DNA of 64,000 bases from Polytrichum commune (Eukaryota; Streptophyta; Polytrichopsida; Polytrichales; Polytrichaceae), in contig OX485808.1 of assembly GCA_950295325.1 (NCBI GenBank), positions 36,231,180 through 36,295,179 on the forward strand, written 5' to 3'. The notes under the pieces were generated by a model. The model searched no databases and had not been told where the DNA came from. It saw only the letters and a list, made by a program, of their open reading frames with translations. The stretch's first letter is position 1; each line of letters begins with the position of its first letter. A program made the position numbers and the translations under genes. This document shows, piece by piece, positions 1 to 12,061 of the stretch.

Positions 1-2045
1 AGGAGCATGTCGACCATTGGAAGCAGAATCAGGAGGGCTACAATTCCTTGGGAAATCTGCATTGACTCCAGATCTCCTAGGAGAATGTGGGAGAGCTGAG
101 ATTTGGTCATCCGAAACAAGAAGGAACACTGAGATCTTCATACACGCCCCGCACCTCAGCTTCTGATAAGCTTTCTTTGTAGGGGGCAAGTTCGATGGCA
201 CTGATAGAAGCTGACCACATTGCTGACAATTCACATAAGGCGCTTCGTCACCTCGAGGGAGAAAAGGGTACTTTGTCACGCCACCTTGAAGGTGGGACTC
301 GTGCATCAAATGGCCATTCTGACCGGCTGGTGGTCTGAGATGTGAAGGTTGAGGAGGTGATTGCGAAAAACCTTGGAAGGATACATGAGACGGCTGCTGC
401 TGCATATGATATGATGAAGTCTGCGGTGGCCGTTGTTGCACTCTTGACACCGACTGAGATGCTCCAATCTGCAACCATTCAAGCTGCTGATGTCGTGCCG
501 ACTTCTCTCCATCAAACTGATGCGAATCATGGTTCTCAGCACCATAATTATTATAGCCATGACTCAATGCAGCAATTCTGCCAGCGGAGGAAGACCTCTG
601 ATATGACCCAGGTCTTGTTACCCTATGGTCTAAGACCACATAACTATCAAGCTCACCAGACGATGGGCGCGAATGACTTTCCAACACCATTGCTTGATAA
701 GAATCTCCATCGCCAACAGTAGATGCATAATCACTCACCGCATAATCTTGTATGTCGCCGGCAGCGTACAAGTCCTGCTGGCATTCCAACCCATTCGCTG
801 TATGCTGGGAAGATCTCCCATCGAAATTCCCAGAAAGTTGCAAATTCTCCACATGTAGTCCAGCTTCCCCTTTCACCAAAGGGGACACGGAAGGAGACAC
901 GCGAGATCCACCATGATGCTGCACATCATTTGGAGGCATCAAAGATGATGAGCGCTGATCTCCTGATGATGAAACAACAGCATGCTTATTATTACTCACC
1001 CCAGCAACCGCAACAGTCTGATTGAATGACACAGTTTTCTGCACATGATGGCTTGGGGCATGGTGTCTTTCCACATCCTGCGCCGCTAGAAACTCCTCAG
1101 AACGAGGTCTCCTCATCGTTGAATGCCTCTGATGATGACCGCCATGGCCATGCACCCTTTCTGGACTTGAGGTGTATTGTGGAGCATTATTCTCCTCAAC
1201 ACCAAGGCGATGCAAGTTCTGGCCAAGAGCCTCAACTTTATCTGGTGGAAGGTCATGCTTCGACCGTGGTGCTGATGCACTTTGAGGATAGTACTGCTGG
1301 TGCGACGTTTCAAGTGACTCGTTCGGTGCTTGCTTCTGCTGCTGCTGGAACCCATGCGATGATGATGAGCGGCCAGGTTTAGGACCGTAATGAGGTGACT
1401 CCCACCTTGAGGGCGACCACGAGGGCGAGCCTTCTCCCGACACCGATTGCTCCTCTTTCTCGGATATCTCGCTTGACGAGTCCGAATGGAAGACTCTGTA
1501 TCCGTCCTCAGATGATACGCTCTTTGTCTTCTTGTCGCTTTCCATACGCTTTAACAGCGCCTTCTGTTGCATGCGGATGTCCAAGTCCTCTTGCGTGGCG
1601 TGCTTGGCTGCAATTGACCCAGCACTCACATTATTAGTCCACTTGATCTTTAACCTTCTGGCTCTCCTCCAGAAGAGGCTTTACTCCTGCAACTAGTAAG
1701 AACCTCAAGCGAGGCAACAAATCGGCGCACCACACAAAGAAAACGGCAAGGGGCGCAGTTACAAGAAATCGCCAGTTCTCACTTTGAGACCACTTGACAC
1801 ACGCACAATCCACAAACCTAGTGGTCCGACCATGTAGGAGCTGATGATGCTTACTTTTATGAATCAAGATAGCCGATTTAAGCTTCAAGCGAATCAAGTA
1901 CGTCCTTGTAAGGAAACGAACGCGTACCTTGAAGAGTCGCGAAGCAGCTGCCACATTCGTAGAAAGGATTGCCCGGGGGAGGTTCCTGTAGTAGTGTCCG
2001 ACATTTTGGACACTGGACTATTCGAGATTTTGATGCTGCTTCCAT
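1..2045 (-). CDS. EDR4-like zinc-ribbon protein, N-terminal 575 residues (gene continues past the left edge)
   Basis: Model: exon 1 from 2045 down to 1928 (starts MEAASKSRIVQCPKC), intron 1927-1608, exon 2 from 1607 to the window edge. The donor is CAAG/GTACGC. The acceptor is TTGCAG/CC, with a good branch point (ACTAAT) about 20 bases upstream. Phase is kept and exon 2 has no stop for 1607 bases. Visible domains: an N-terminal zinc motif with cysteines 12, 15, 31 and 34 (CPKC and CGSC), a long Ser/Gln/His-rich middle, and a zinc ribbon at residues 497-528 with cysteines 500, 503, 525 and 528 (CQQC and CGAC, with the KLRCGAC signature of Zinc_ribbon_12/DUF3133). This pair of domains defines the EDR4 family. 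Known of the family: Arabidopsis EDR4 restrains powdery-mildew resistance, binds clathrin heavy chain and helps place the kinase EDR1. The paralogue group and the C-terminus cannot be judged here. Confidence 0.88.
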
Positions 2046-2490
2046 CGCCGCTGTTTTATCCTTCAAGGATTGTCTGGTCTTGTTGAGGTTCTGTACGACA
2101 ATCAAGAACAGAGTCTCATCAGGATTCGCCATACATGTACGGCAATAATTTCCTTATGCATCAAAAATCTGCACCTCTGTAGAGATACAGAACAAACTCT
2201 TCTATACTCCACAGGTGCAAGAAAGAGAAGGGGAGAAAAGAAAGAGAAGGCATCTCACCTGCTGCTTCACAGCCTCGCCATTCCAGTGCTGATGTTCCCA
2301 TGGGGCGACATGGTGCGGCAGTCCCAAGCTACCACACACGGAGACACAACACACAAGGCCAGAAGCCACTTTCAGATTTTTAAGACCAAACTCCCCACAC
2401 CACAACTTGCCCCCTCCCCTCTGTACGACCTCTCTCCGACACACAGACACAATGAACTTTCCCCCTGAATCAACTACTATATATCACGCC
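2046..2490 (-). promoter_or_regulatory. EDR4-like promoter, 5'UTR exon and 5'UTR intron
   Basis: On the minus strand a TATA-like run lies at 2478-2484, so transcription would start near 2450. A consensus donor (AGCAG/GTGAGATG, exon end 2259) pairs with an acceptor (TTGATTGTCGTACAG, exon start 2090). This predicts a 168-base intron in the leader. The spliced leader then enters the coding start at 2045. A short upstream ORF of 14 codons (MSPHGNISTGMARL) lies in the first leader exon. An ATG at 2132 is in frame with the coding start but would be removed with this intron, so 2045 is the preferred start. The intron and start site are inferences from consensus sequences only. Confidence 0.5.
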
Positions 2491-3465
2491 ACTTAAGCTC
2501 CTATTCAACACTATTAAGATGGCAGCAGCAGCACGGCAGGGCATGACATGGCGTGGCGCAAGGGCAGTACTATGATTGCGGCCGCTGTTCTGTGAGCTCC
2601 ATACACAAGTGCCACATGCTTTTGACACCGTGCTTCCACTCTTCTCTCCAACCCCTGCCCCCTTCCCCTTCCACTGCTGCAACTTAACCTCAGTCGCTCC
2701 AGTTGCTCAAATTCCCCCCACAATTGAAACTGCCACCTCCTCTCTGACGACGCTCCCGGCGCCAGCAAAAATCACGAAAAAAAACTCGCAAATAAAACCC
2801 GATAATCCTCCCGACGAGACGCTTGTACGCTACGAGCTCCTCTCGAGTTCTCACCACAACTGCCTCTAATGCTCCAAGGGAGGGGGAAAATCAGGAAAAC
2901 GGCGGAAGAAATATGATCAAAACTCTTCGCAAGAATTTCAAGAGACGGAATCTAATGCTCTAACTACTCCCAAGCTCCTCCAAGCTCCTCCAAGCTGCAA
3001 CTGGCACCGGTTGAGGTGCTCAGGGAGGCCGCAAAAATAATCGGAAAATTAATCGAGGAAACGCAGGAGGAAATCTGTGCCAAAATCAGAGGAAATTCAA
3101 GACACGATGAAATCCGGTGCTGATGAAGAGGCGCGTGTGTGTGTGCTGGTACACGCCAAGCTCCGTGAAGCTGCAAACTGGTCAGGGGGAGGAAGGAGGC
3201 CAGCAAAAATGGGAAAATGTTCTGAAAATTTGGAAAAAAAAGATTGAAGAAATGAAGATGCAATTGATTGATGAGGAGGAGCTGATGAGCTCGGGGGAGA
3301 AGAGAAGAGGAGTGAAGAGGAGAGGAGGAGTAGAGGAGAGATGGAGGTAGAAGGGGGAGGGAGAGAAGGAGGAGGGAGAGCCGGAGGGGCAGTTGGAGGA
3401 GGAAGAAACTGTGGGGAGAGGCGAGGGGTTGGTCTCTAAAAGACTCGGGAGGGGCGAGCCTACCT
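2491..3465. repeat. Low-complexity upstream region with a polypurine tract
   Basis: No gene seen. At 2979-2997 CAAGCTCCTC is repeated. At about 3285-3430 the plus strand is almost only A and G for some 140 bases; on the strand of the EDR4-like gene it is a CT-rich tract about 0.85 kb upstream of the predicted TATA box. It could be distal promoter sequence or simple repeat. Confidence 0.55.
3085..3200 (+). repeat. Direct repeat J, copy 1
   Basis: A segment containing GAGGCGCGTGTGTG, CTCCGTGAAG and GCAAACTGGTCAGGG recurs in diverged form at 4335-4445. Both copies are in the same orientation. Origin unknown. Confidence 0.5.
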
Positions 3466-3600
3466 TGTAGACTTTAACCCTGGTTGGGTTGCGAATCAAC
3501 CCTGGTTAGGTGGGGTGGGGTGGGGAATTAACCATTGTTGGGTTGGGAGTTAACTCTGGTTGGGCCCCCTTGTTTAACCCTGGGTAAAGCTCAATGGGAC
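3466..3600 (+). repeat. Imperfect short tandem repeat based on TTAACCCTGGTTGGG
   Basis: Four or five degenerate units with the core AACCCTGGTTGGG follow each other, with GGGGT runs between. No coding content. Confidence 0.6.
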
Positions 3601-3714
3601 CACAAGGGGGGAGCTAAGTTAGCTGCGGCCAAGTGTGGGTGTGAAGTCATGATCCCCCCTTGGCCACACACCTCAAGCTGAGTCCCTCTCCCACTCGTGC
3701 TTTGCACTTGGGGT

Positions 3715-4255
3715 GCCTCCCGAGTTCCGATTTTGGAGTTTGGAGCTTGTTAGAATTTAGGGTTTTGATTTTTAGAACCGACCACGTATTCGTCAACAAG
3801 AAGAGGAGGGGTTTCATTTTGATAAAATGTAATCGTTTGTCTGATTTCTTAGTCGTTCGTTGTTTCCTAGACATGATCCGACATTGTTAGGCCCCAGATG
3901 GACATTATTTTTTGATCTCCCCTCGGTTTGCACTGGTTCTCTTTTGAGGTGGTTGTATTCTGGTCCCGTTCTTGCAATTGACTTTTCAATTTGTACCAAA
4001 AAAATAAACAAATAAATGAAAATCCAACATTGAGTGTATAGTGTATTGTGCATGAGTCTCCCTCTCCGATGATGTTATGCGGTGTCTCCTGGATTTTGAC
4101 TTTGGAGTTTGGGGGTTGAGAATTTAGATCCGACCACTTATCCATCAACAATAAAGGGTGTTTTTCTTTTTTCTTTTTAATGGTTTCACCATTTTTGTGT
4201 GATTTTAGCCATTCGTTATTTCTTGGACATGATCAAACATAAGGCTATGTAAATA
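3715..4255 (+). repeat. Diverged direct duplication, offset about 369 bases
   Basis: The segment at about 3715-3895 and the one at about 4085-4255 share TTTGGAGTTTGG, CCGACCAC, CATCAACAA-type and GACATGATC blocks in the same order. The insert between them is A/T-rich. No gene recognised. Confidence 0.5.
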
Positions 4256-4334
4256 CCCGACAACAGTTTTGTAGTGTATTGCATAGGCGAATGACAAAAA
4301 TATTTCGAGAAATGTAGGAGAAGATGTGCCAACA

Positions 4335-4445
4335 TCATAGGAAGTTAAAAGAGATGGTGAAATATGGTGCCAAAGAGGCACGTGTGTGGGTGCACTCCAA
4401 CCTCCGTGAAGTCGCAAACTAGTTAGGGGAAACAAGGGAAAGTTT
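4335..4445 (+). repeat. Direct repeat J, copy 2
   Basis: Diverged copy of 3085-3200, recognised by GAGGCACGTGTGTG and CTCCGTGAAGTCGCAAACTAG. Confidence 0.5.
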
Positions 4446-7400
4446 GACTACATGAAGAACCAACGATCGAAGTAATATGAGACATTGAAGGTGACCAATG
4501 TAAAGCCCCATTGTTGATGGAGCTTTACATGTGGTGAGGTGTGTAGTAGGGGGTCTCGCTAGAATGTGGATCTAGAACTTGGCTCCACTTCTTGGCCTTT
4601 ATTCCGACAATGCCCCCCTTCCTTACACGGGCCTCGCCTACAACATATAGTACTCTTTGACTAGCAACCGTGACGAGGTAAGAGCAAGGCCACACAAATC
4701 TCCATCCAACCTTGATACCAAATAACACTAAAGGTTAGGGAAAAGTCTGCATTCCCACCCAAAACCTCAATACACTAATTTAGTGTGGATGTGAGTACAT
4801 TTGGACAATTCATCTAACCAAAAATATCAATGCATCCGAGGATTTTTTGCCCTATTTGTTTCATAACGAATTACTTTGGAAAAGAGACCCAAATAATATT
4901 ACAAAAACCCTAATCATACGTACTTCTAGAAGCAACGTGATTGGAAAACTTCACTTTAACTGTGTGTTTTTTTATAAATAAAACAATGTGTATGAAACTA
5001 AAACATGCATGCAACTGGAACATGTGTATAACAAGAGATGCAATCTACATCTAAGACCAGTATCTATTGTTTCTATCATAACATCCACCGATAGAAGGGC
5101 ACATATACATTTTCATTTACATCCAAAATTCATGCATAAGTCTGTAATTTCACTTTAAATCTAGTTATATCTCAATAATATATGACAATTTGGGTTGAGG
5201 TCAAAGACATTGAGTCCCACGCCAACCTCAATCCTTCGATCAAACTGATGTCAATAAACTTCCATTCTCATCATGTGTCCCCCATGGGCTTGCACATGAC
5301 AGGATCCAACAACAACAACAACAACAACATCCAATTTTACTTTGAAGCCTTTCAACATTATCACCTCAACTCCGACGAAAAAGCTCACAAGACACAAAGA
5401 TCCATCTGTAGGGGTTGGTTTGGTTTCCCCAAATTTGGAGAGGACGAGCATGCTTTTGATACGACAACCCAAATGTTATTGGCAGTTGGACACGTTCAAT
5501 TTGTACCCAATGTTTTTACAATTCTTAATAATAAAGAATTCCAACTACATTTGCATTAGTTTTTGTTAGGGTGTGCTTTCATGGAGGACGTACTAAAGGA
5601 ATGTGTGCTAACATCCACACTGATAGTTCATTTTGAAGGAACTTTGAAAATTTGAGCTATCTAGACCTTCAATTGCAAGGTGGAATGGAGTCGAAAGGTC
5701 ATCCGGGCAGTTGCCATTCAACTACTCGATATACATAGAAGCGTGTCCTATAGGAAGGGGCTTTTTTTCCGCCATCACAAAACCATGTGTTCTCAAGATC
5801 GGAGATGGGGATACTTCCATAAAGTGACAAAGTTAAGTATAGTTTTTGAAGGGCCTTGTCACTTACCGTGTCCCCACATTAGTGCGGGGCACTTTTTAAT
5901 GCCCAATTTGTCATTGCTTTCGACACTCCCAAGTGTTGAACTAGACAACACTCTACAATAGTAGATTGGAACCGAGGACTATATCAACACACAAAAGAGG
6001 GCCCGGTTTGACCCAACTTGTCCCTTGCCTCCTTCCTTCCTTCCTTTCCTCCCCTCGGAAGTTGGAAGCTTTCTTTCCGGAGCCCAACTTGCTTTCGGGA
6101 TTGGGAACTCGAGCCTTACTTCAAGCCGGTGCTTGCCAAACGCCCATCATGCGCTTTTGACCCACTTCGAGCATACTTTTGAGTAGTAACAAGGATCCAA
6201 ATATACACATAAAGTGTTAAACACTACACTAAACCTCGAGTCCAACTACCTTCCAAGGAACCCACCCAAGGGAGGCCCCACACTTGCCCCATCTTCACAC
6301 CACAATTCGTCACACATAAACGACAAGGAAAGAAAAGAAAATTAAAAATCCAAGCTAAAGCTTCGTGGTGTGTAGAAAAGAACTTGCTAAATTCATTTTC
6401 CATCTGTAGTTTATGACATCACAAACCTCAAATCAATCTAGTCACGATAAGGTGAATCAACCCTCAATCTACAGGGCGATTTATCTTCAAAACCACAACC
6501 CCTTCCATCCCCAACGTATGAAATCTTACTTAGATGCCACAAAACCCAAACCGAGCCACAATCATTTTCTAGCACCCTACACACACCCTTGTGTAGTATG
6601 TGACCTTTTTTTCTTCTTCTTCTTCTACCTGTCATTCTTGCACTTTTGACCAACCCACAAACATGCATGAGAGCTTGCTTCTCAAGCCACCATGAAAGCA
6701 TGAGCTAGCTTGAATTATCTCCGCGAAAAATCTTGGGTAGTAGGCGGCATGCTTTCACCGTTACAATACATAACCCTACCATGCGTGGACTCGGAACTTG
6801 AAGCGGAGAATTTCGGGGAGATACTTTTCGGATACTTTGGGGATGAAATGTTTTGGGGAGTCGGGACTTCCTAACTTATCATATATACTTTGGGAAGGGG
6901 GGGGGGTGAAGGAAAGCCCGGGCCCCTTCCACTACTACTACTACTACTACGCTTTTGGGCCGGCTTTGGGGCCGGTGCTAAATAGGGCTTGGGCCGCCGC
7001 ACCGGCCCTTTGATTTGCCGAGTGATAATTGCGATTTCTTCGGCATAGTTATGAAGGCTACAAGTATCCGGTCGCGAGGGGGGCTCAAGTCGGAGAAGAT
7101 CCGTGTGTAGGGGGGGAGATACTTTGGTTAGATAGATATGTGAGCAGTGGTGGTGTGATGAAGAAGAGGAAGAAGAAGAAGCTAGTACCGTGTGTTGAAA
7201 TTGTCGGCCCTATATTATACGCTTTTTTTTGTGTGGGTGATAAGTGTTTGGGTGGTGTGATTATAAGCGCTCTTGTGGGTGGAGTACGTTGAAGTCTTTA
7301 GTTGCGGCCGATCTTGTCGACTGTTTATCATTATGATTCCGAATCCAATGGTGTTGTTGACTTGTGTGCCGGTTTATTTTTGGTGAAGGTGAAGGCTCGA

Positions 7401-8820
7401 CACGAGCTTGAAGGAATTGCGGTAGCAAGACATTGAATTTTTGATGTAAGGAAAAGGGGGGTGGGGGGGGGAGAGAGAAAATGGTCACACTTGTGTTAAT
7501 AGTGAGATTTACATTAGGGGTCTGGGTGTAACGAGAAAGTTGGGGTCCAAAACATCCCTTGACTGGACATGTTGTCCTATTTTCGGACTCACGATTGGGT
7601 CCAAGTTTGAAGGTTGGTTTTTCTCAAACTAGGAGAAGTGTTTTTCTAGACGATGTGCTACATTTTAGAAAATTTTCACCCACCTCAAAGTCAATGTTCG
7701 CTTTCATGCTTGCACACCTTAGAAAGACGGCGAGGCCTCACGAAACCCATGAATTTTACAACTAAAATAATAGTTTCTCATGGAACACCAAGACATGGCT
7801 CCCAAATAAATCCACTTAACTTGTCGTAAATTTGCAGGTTCATTGTTGATTACCATAAATGAGGATAAGTGGTCAACCTAAATCAATTTCCTCTAGTTTC
7901 CTAGTTGCATGACAAACACCTCTTTCTTCACTTTCTTTCCATCATTTTTTCTTTTTCCCTTTTTGGTTAGGAAGTATATGATGTTATGAGATGAGCCCAC
8001 CACCAAACTATCCACCTTCAAGGTAGACTTAGGTAAGTTGGGCGATTGAAAGGCACCCAACCAAGTCCATTCCATCGCACTATGCGGCCGTTACAAAGCG
8101 ACAAACTTGAAGAGGAAAAACCAAACCAAGATGAGCACGAGGAGGTTTTCAAGCCTTTCGCATCGGTTCCATTCGCAATCAACATCGAAACAAGGACCCC
8201 AACCCCCCAAAAGAGCGTTAGCTAGCTAAGCTTATCCACAAATGGGAGCACCACAACAATGCAAGTTGGCCATCCATGCATGCGGCCCTCGAATGAAACG
8301 GCAAAAGAAACACCATAACTTACTACAAAAAGCAAGCTGAAAACCCATTTTGAAGCGGCATAAATAAGATAAGGGCTACCTTAGCCCCGGGGCCGGGGAG
8401 GGGGGTTGCGGTGGTGACCTTTTTGTGTGTGTTTTGTGGCTCTCAACAAAACAAAACAAAGCCAAAGCCAAAGCAAAAGCTAAGCTTGAAAGGGAGCTTG
8501 AGTTATAGGTGGTAGTGTAGGCGAAGCCGCCGAAGATTCTCAAGGAACCGTAAGTAGGTTAGGGTGGAATGCATGCAAAATATTGTTGAAAAGTGGGGCC
8601 GAAAAGCTCACAATCTCACTGCAGGTTTAAGCCTCTCAAAAGGGGGGCAGAAGAGAAGAAGAAGAAAGGAAGCCCAAACAATGGAAATAAAAATCTCGAA
8701 GTATTGGTCTTCTTTTGCAACCACGTGTCGGAGTGGGGATCTTCATGGGTGTTGTAAGTACGGAGTCCATGATTTCTTGTTTCAGGATTTTGTTTCATCA
8801 CCAATTAAGAGTTTCAGTTT
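4446..8820. other. Intergenic sequence, no gene recognised
   Basis: Short ORFs only. The longest (5182-5559, plus, 125 codons) carries a poly-Asn stretch from an AAC microsatellite at 5308-5329 and matches no family I know. Other marks are a CTA microsatellite at 6931-6950 in a GC-rich patch (6915-7015) and AAAGCC/AAACAAA runs near 8450-8487. The minus strand near 4720 reads TTTGGTATCAAGG, faintly like a retrotransposon primer site, but no LTRs are seen. Confidence 0.6.
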
Positions 8821-8828
8821 TGACGCAA

Positions 8829-8870
8829 AGGGGAAGGGAAGGGAAGGGGAAGGGAAGGGAAGGGAAGGGA
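8829..8870 (+). repeat. GGGAA/GGGGAA purine microsatellite
   Basis: Eight or nine units of GGGAA or GGGGAA in 42 bases. The regular G3 to G4 runs could in principle form a G-quadruplex. Confidence 0.85.
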
Positions 8871-9149
8871 CAAGTGTAAAGTTGTGGAGGTCGGAAAGCT
8901 GAGTACGGGCAGCAGTTCACCCAAAAAAAAAAATTAAAAAAATGATAAAGGAATGGGGGAGAGAGGAGAGAGAGAAGCAGTGAACGGGGACAATGGGGCG
9001 CTAGTTACAGATGAATCGGTTGAAATCGATCATTTTAGATGAATTTATGAAATGTATCTCAAATTAATGAAGAAAAGTCGAAAGATGTCAATATGTAACC
9101 GGTTGGATATGGAAACACTAGGATCTCAACCGATTATGGTCAAAAATCT

Positions 9150-9385
9150 CCACGGACATTGCATATGAATGTACCTCTCTTTCATCCAACATAGAAGCTT
9201 TGAAGTAGTGTGCAGCCCGGGGGTTACTTTGTTGAGTTGATTTGACTCCGGAATTAGTTTCAAAGACTCCAAATTAGTCCGGTGCATGTTGTTTGAGATG
9301 AATTGGTCATACACTTCTAGGGGGTCAAGTTTTTTTGATGTTGGATGGGTGTGAGGTATGCTTGTATGCGATAAATTCCCTTTCA
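9150..9385. mobile_element. Family F MITE, copy F1
   Basis: About 240 bases with inverted ends. The left end holds TACCTCTCTTTCATCCAACA and the right end holds TGTTGGATGGGTGTGAGGTA. The interior has TTGAGTTGATTTGAC, AATTAGTTTCAAAGACTCCA and GAGATGAATTGGTCA, which recur in other F copies. A further F-like end follows at 9387-9430. Confidence 0.7.
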
Positions 9386-9703
9386 CTAGGGAATTGTTAT
9401 ACAACCTACCTCTCAATCATCCAACAAAAATGTCATGAAGACTCGAGGGGGAAATTTTTTTTTAAATAAAAAAAACAACAGTTTCCTAAGGAAGTGAGGA
9501 TGAATGAAAAACCCCTTTCGCCTGGATGTTATGGCCACCTTGCAGCGGAGCGCTCTATGATGAATGGCATGTTGAAAATGCATAATTTGCCTTCGCATGG
9601 CATGTTTGTGTGGATCATGCAAAGGGAGAATGTTGTGAAATAGTATGTGTTGTTTATTATTCTAGGTGTGTTCACACCAAATTAAGTTCTAAATGTCTCA
9701 AAT

Positions 9704-10240
9704 TACACCATTTATGGTATTTTGTGTCACATGTGTAATAGTGTCACTTACCCTATTTGAGGCGTATGCTAAGTTATATTGATGATCTACAACCTCACAA
9801 TAATTCTCACCTCATGACACTTGGCATTCAAGTGCACTTACTAATATTTTGACAAGTTTATGTTCAATAGTGCTATGAGGTGCATGTTTATGTTACACAA
9901 TGGTCTACAAGTGGACTAAAGTGTACACAAATGACACTTACCATTAGTATGCTCAAGAATATCTTCCTCTTCCATACTAAAATGTAGTGCACGACACTTG
10001 CCATTTTTACGCTCAAAAATATTTCCCTTGCATACTAAAATGCGAGACTATCATCTAACATATCACAATATGCTACTCTAAATGTCATAATGTAAATATT
10101 TTTCACTTAAAAGAGTAAATTATGTTGACAAATGGAATCATATTGGCAATCAGGAGACGTGACACTTTGAGACCTCTAGGTATCTAGTTTAGGCCCTTCG
10201 CAAATAGTGTGTGTGACACTAAATACCATAAATGGTGTAG
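9704..10240. mobile_element. Family B inverted-repeat element, copy B1
   Basis: The ends are TACACCATTTATGGTATTTT (left) and AAATACCATAAATGGTGTA (right), a near-perfect inverted repeat about 537 bases apart. The interior is AT-rich and non-coding. A second, 5'-truncated copy lies at 55381-55687. Confidence 0.75.
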
Positions 10241-10494
10241 TTCAATGCCACACATTAAAGATGAATTAACGAGAAACCTATAGGGGAGCACATGGTTTCA
10301 ATGTGGACGGATGACAAGTACAGTCGAATCAAGAGATCCATCGTGCCATATGTTCATACCTTGCCTTCATCCAACAAACAAACAAAACATTGCTAGATAG
10401 TATGTAGAGTGGAGGTGACGTTTTTGAAAGGCACGAGAATAATCCTCAAAAATCCTGAATTAGTTTAGTGGAGCCCATTCAAGGAATAATCACA

Positions 10495-10700
10495 AATCTA
10501 CATGAGGGTAGATTTGAAGTTACATGGTGCTATAGCTTTAGATGTCAATTTTAATTTGATAAAGGTGGCGTTGATTGTTTGGACATTATAGAACATTAAC
10601 ATCTTCACTTGGTAAAATCTTATATCAACCATGAAAGTTATAGTATTGAGGAAACTCCACATTGTAAGTGGCACTCCAAATACCATAAACAGTGTAGCAT
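10495..10700. mobile_element. Partial family B/K element
   Basis: Shares TTTGGACATTATAGAACATTAACATCTT-type sequence with the element at 32298-32524 (the core GAACATTAACATCTT is identical). It ends in CAAATACCATAAACAGTGTAG, a family B-like right end. The left end is unclear. Confidence 0.5.
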
Positions 10701-11507
10701 GTAGATTATTTCTTTGCCGTTGTGAGTTTGTTTTCCAATGCTTGAAGACTAATTACAAGATTTGTAGGTATAAGGGCCACTTCACACATGAGCCAAGAGC
10801 TTGTGACCATGAAATTGTGAGAGCCCAAAAGAAAGTCTCCAAAGGTCGTCCCAACACACCTCCAAAATCACGTTGTGTGGTCACAGACCCTCAAATGTAG
10901 TGTGAACCAATATGTGACCAGACCCTCAACCAAATGTTATTTCAATGAATTTCTATTTATGCAGGTCCTTACATATTATAAAATAGAATAAATCAATGGT
11001 TGTGAGCATTCAAAGTGTCATGGTCTCCTGGTTTTGTGTGAGGTGATTTTTGAAATTAGTTAAAGTGACCATGAAACACGATCCATTCCATGCCATGCAA
11101 GATTGAATCCATGTAGACTTTTACATCCATCTTGCACTCACATACTCCGTCGGTCCCTCAAGCGTGGTGTGAAGTGAACTTGGACCGGCTCCGCCTTTTC
11201 CACCAACGAGAGTGCTTGAAGGGTAATTAATGGTCACGGGCTCTCAGTCTCGTGTGTGAAGTGGCCCTAAGTGATGCCAAAGTGGTTATGGCCTCAAGTT
11301 CTCACTCGCTCATTGAAGAACATGCGGCCAATGGGGTGCGTCCCTCGTGGATTTGGTTGAGCTGGCAATTGTGTTCCGAAGAAGAAGAAACAAAGGAGTG
11401 AAATGGATCGGAGTACAAATACAGTGAATGGATTTTATTCCACTGCCACAAGTGGCCTGGCGTACATAGAGGGGTTATTAAATGGTTACTTCTTTTTCCC
11501 CCCCCAA

Positions 11508-11815
11508 CTAGCCCACTTTCTCCTAGGATGTGTAACAACACGGGATTACTCCAACATGGTTAGCAATTCCACATCAAAGAAGCCCGTACCCACTTTTCTC
11601 ATGATTTTTGGAGCTTGTATGAATTTTTTCGTTATCAAAAAGTGAAGATTCTCGTGTTCATTAATTGTTCGCAGAGGTTTGCCCTCTCTTAATTATGTTG
11701 ACTACTGCGTTTAGAATGGTTGTCGTGTTATGAGCACGTATATTGTTCTGAGAGCCACACCAAACCATGTGCGAATGAAATATAGGTGTCATGATAAGAA
11801 AAGTAACCAAGTAGG
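11508..11815 (+). repeat. Dispersed repeat G, copy G1
   Basis: Begins ACTAGCCCACTTTCTCCTAG, then has CCACTTTTCTCATGATTTTTG and AATTATGTTGACT, ending past GAGAGCCACACCAAACCA. Three more copies lie at 25834, 28968 and 41305. No termini are defined and no protein is recognised. Confidence 0.65.
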
Positions 11816-11917
11816 AACTATTTCCTTCAGTGGGGGTTGGAAATTCATCCAATGGGATAAGTAAGGCATTGTCTCGTACCCAAGGGATTTGATAGAAACA
11901 ATAATATCTTGTAAAAC

Positions 11918-11984
11918 ACCCCCCCCCCCCTTACACACACACACACACACATGTGTATGTGTGTGTGTGTGTGTGTGTGTGTAA
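11918..11984. repeat. Poly-C plus self-complementary (AC)n-(GT)n microsatellite
   Basis: A C13 run (11918-11930) is followed by an AC array, then ATGTGTATGT, then a GT array to about 11982. The AC and GT arms are inverted complements, so the tract can fold into a hairpin. Confidence 0.9.
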
Positions 11985-12061
11985 TATCTCACAAGGAATG
12001 ACAAATAATGTTGGGTTTACATTTAGTGTTGGTGACACTAATTACAATATTTAGTGGAGTG
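11985..12061. mobile_element. Family A MITE fragment
   Basis: Contains GACAAATAATGTTGGG and ATTTAGTGTTGGTGACACTA, sequence shared with family A copies at 16.9, 30.0 and 48.4 kb. It stops at ATATTTAGTGGAGTG. One end only. Confidence 0.6.

Noticed and set aside
1113..1382. Plus- and minus-strand ORFs overlapping the EDR4-like exon
   Set aside because: They are shadows of the 1.6-kb exon on the minus strand, which reads without a stop and carries the family motifs.
3182..3499. 105-codon minus ORF rich in Ser and Pro
   Set aside because: It comes from the polypurine/polypyrimidine tract, which is open in several frames by composition.
4700..4740. Minus-strand TTTGGTATCAAGG as a retrotransposon primer-binding site
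   Set aside because: Only part of the usual TGGTATCAGAGC is present, and no LTR pair or gag/pol sequence is adjacent.
5182..5559. 125-codon ORF with a poly-Asn run as a gene
   Set aside because: The run is an AAC microsatellite, and the rest has no recognisable domain or gene context.
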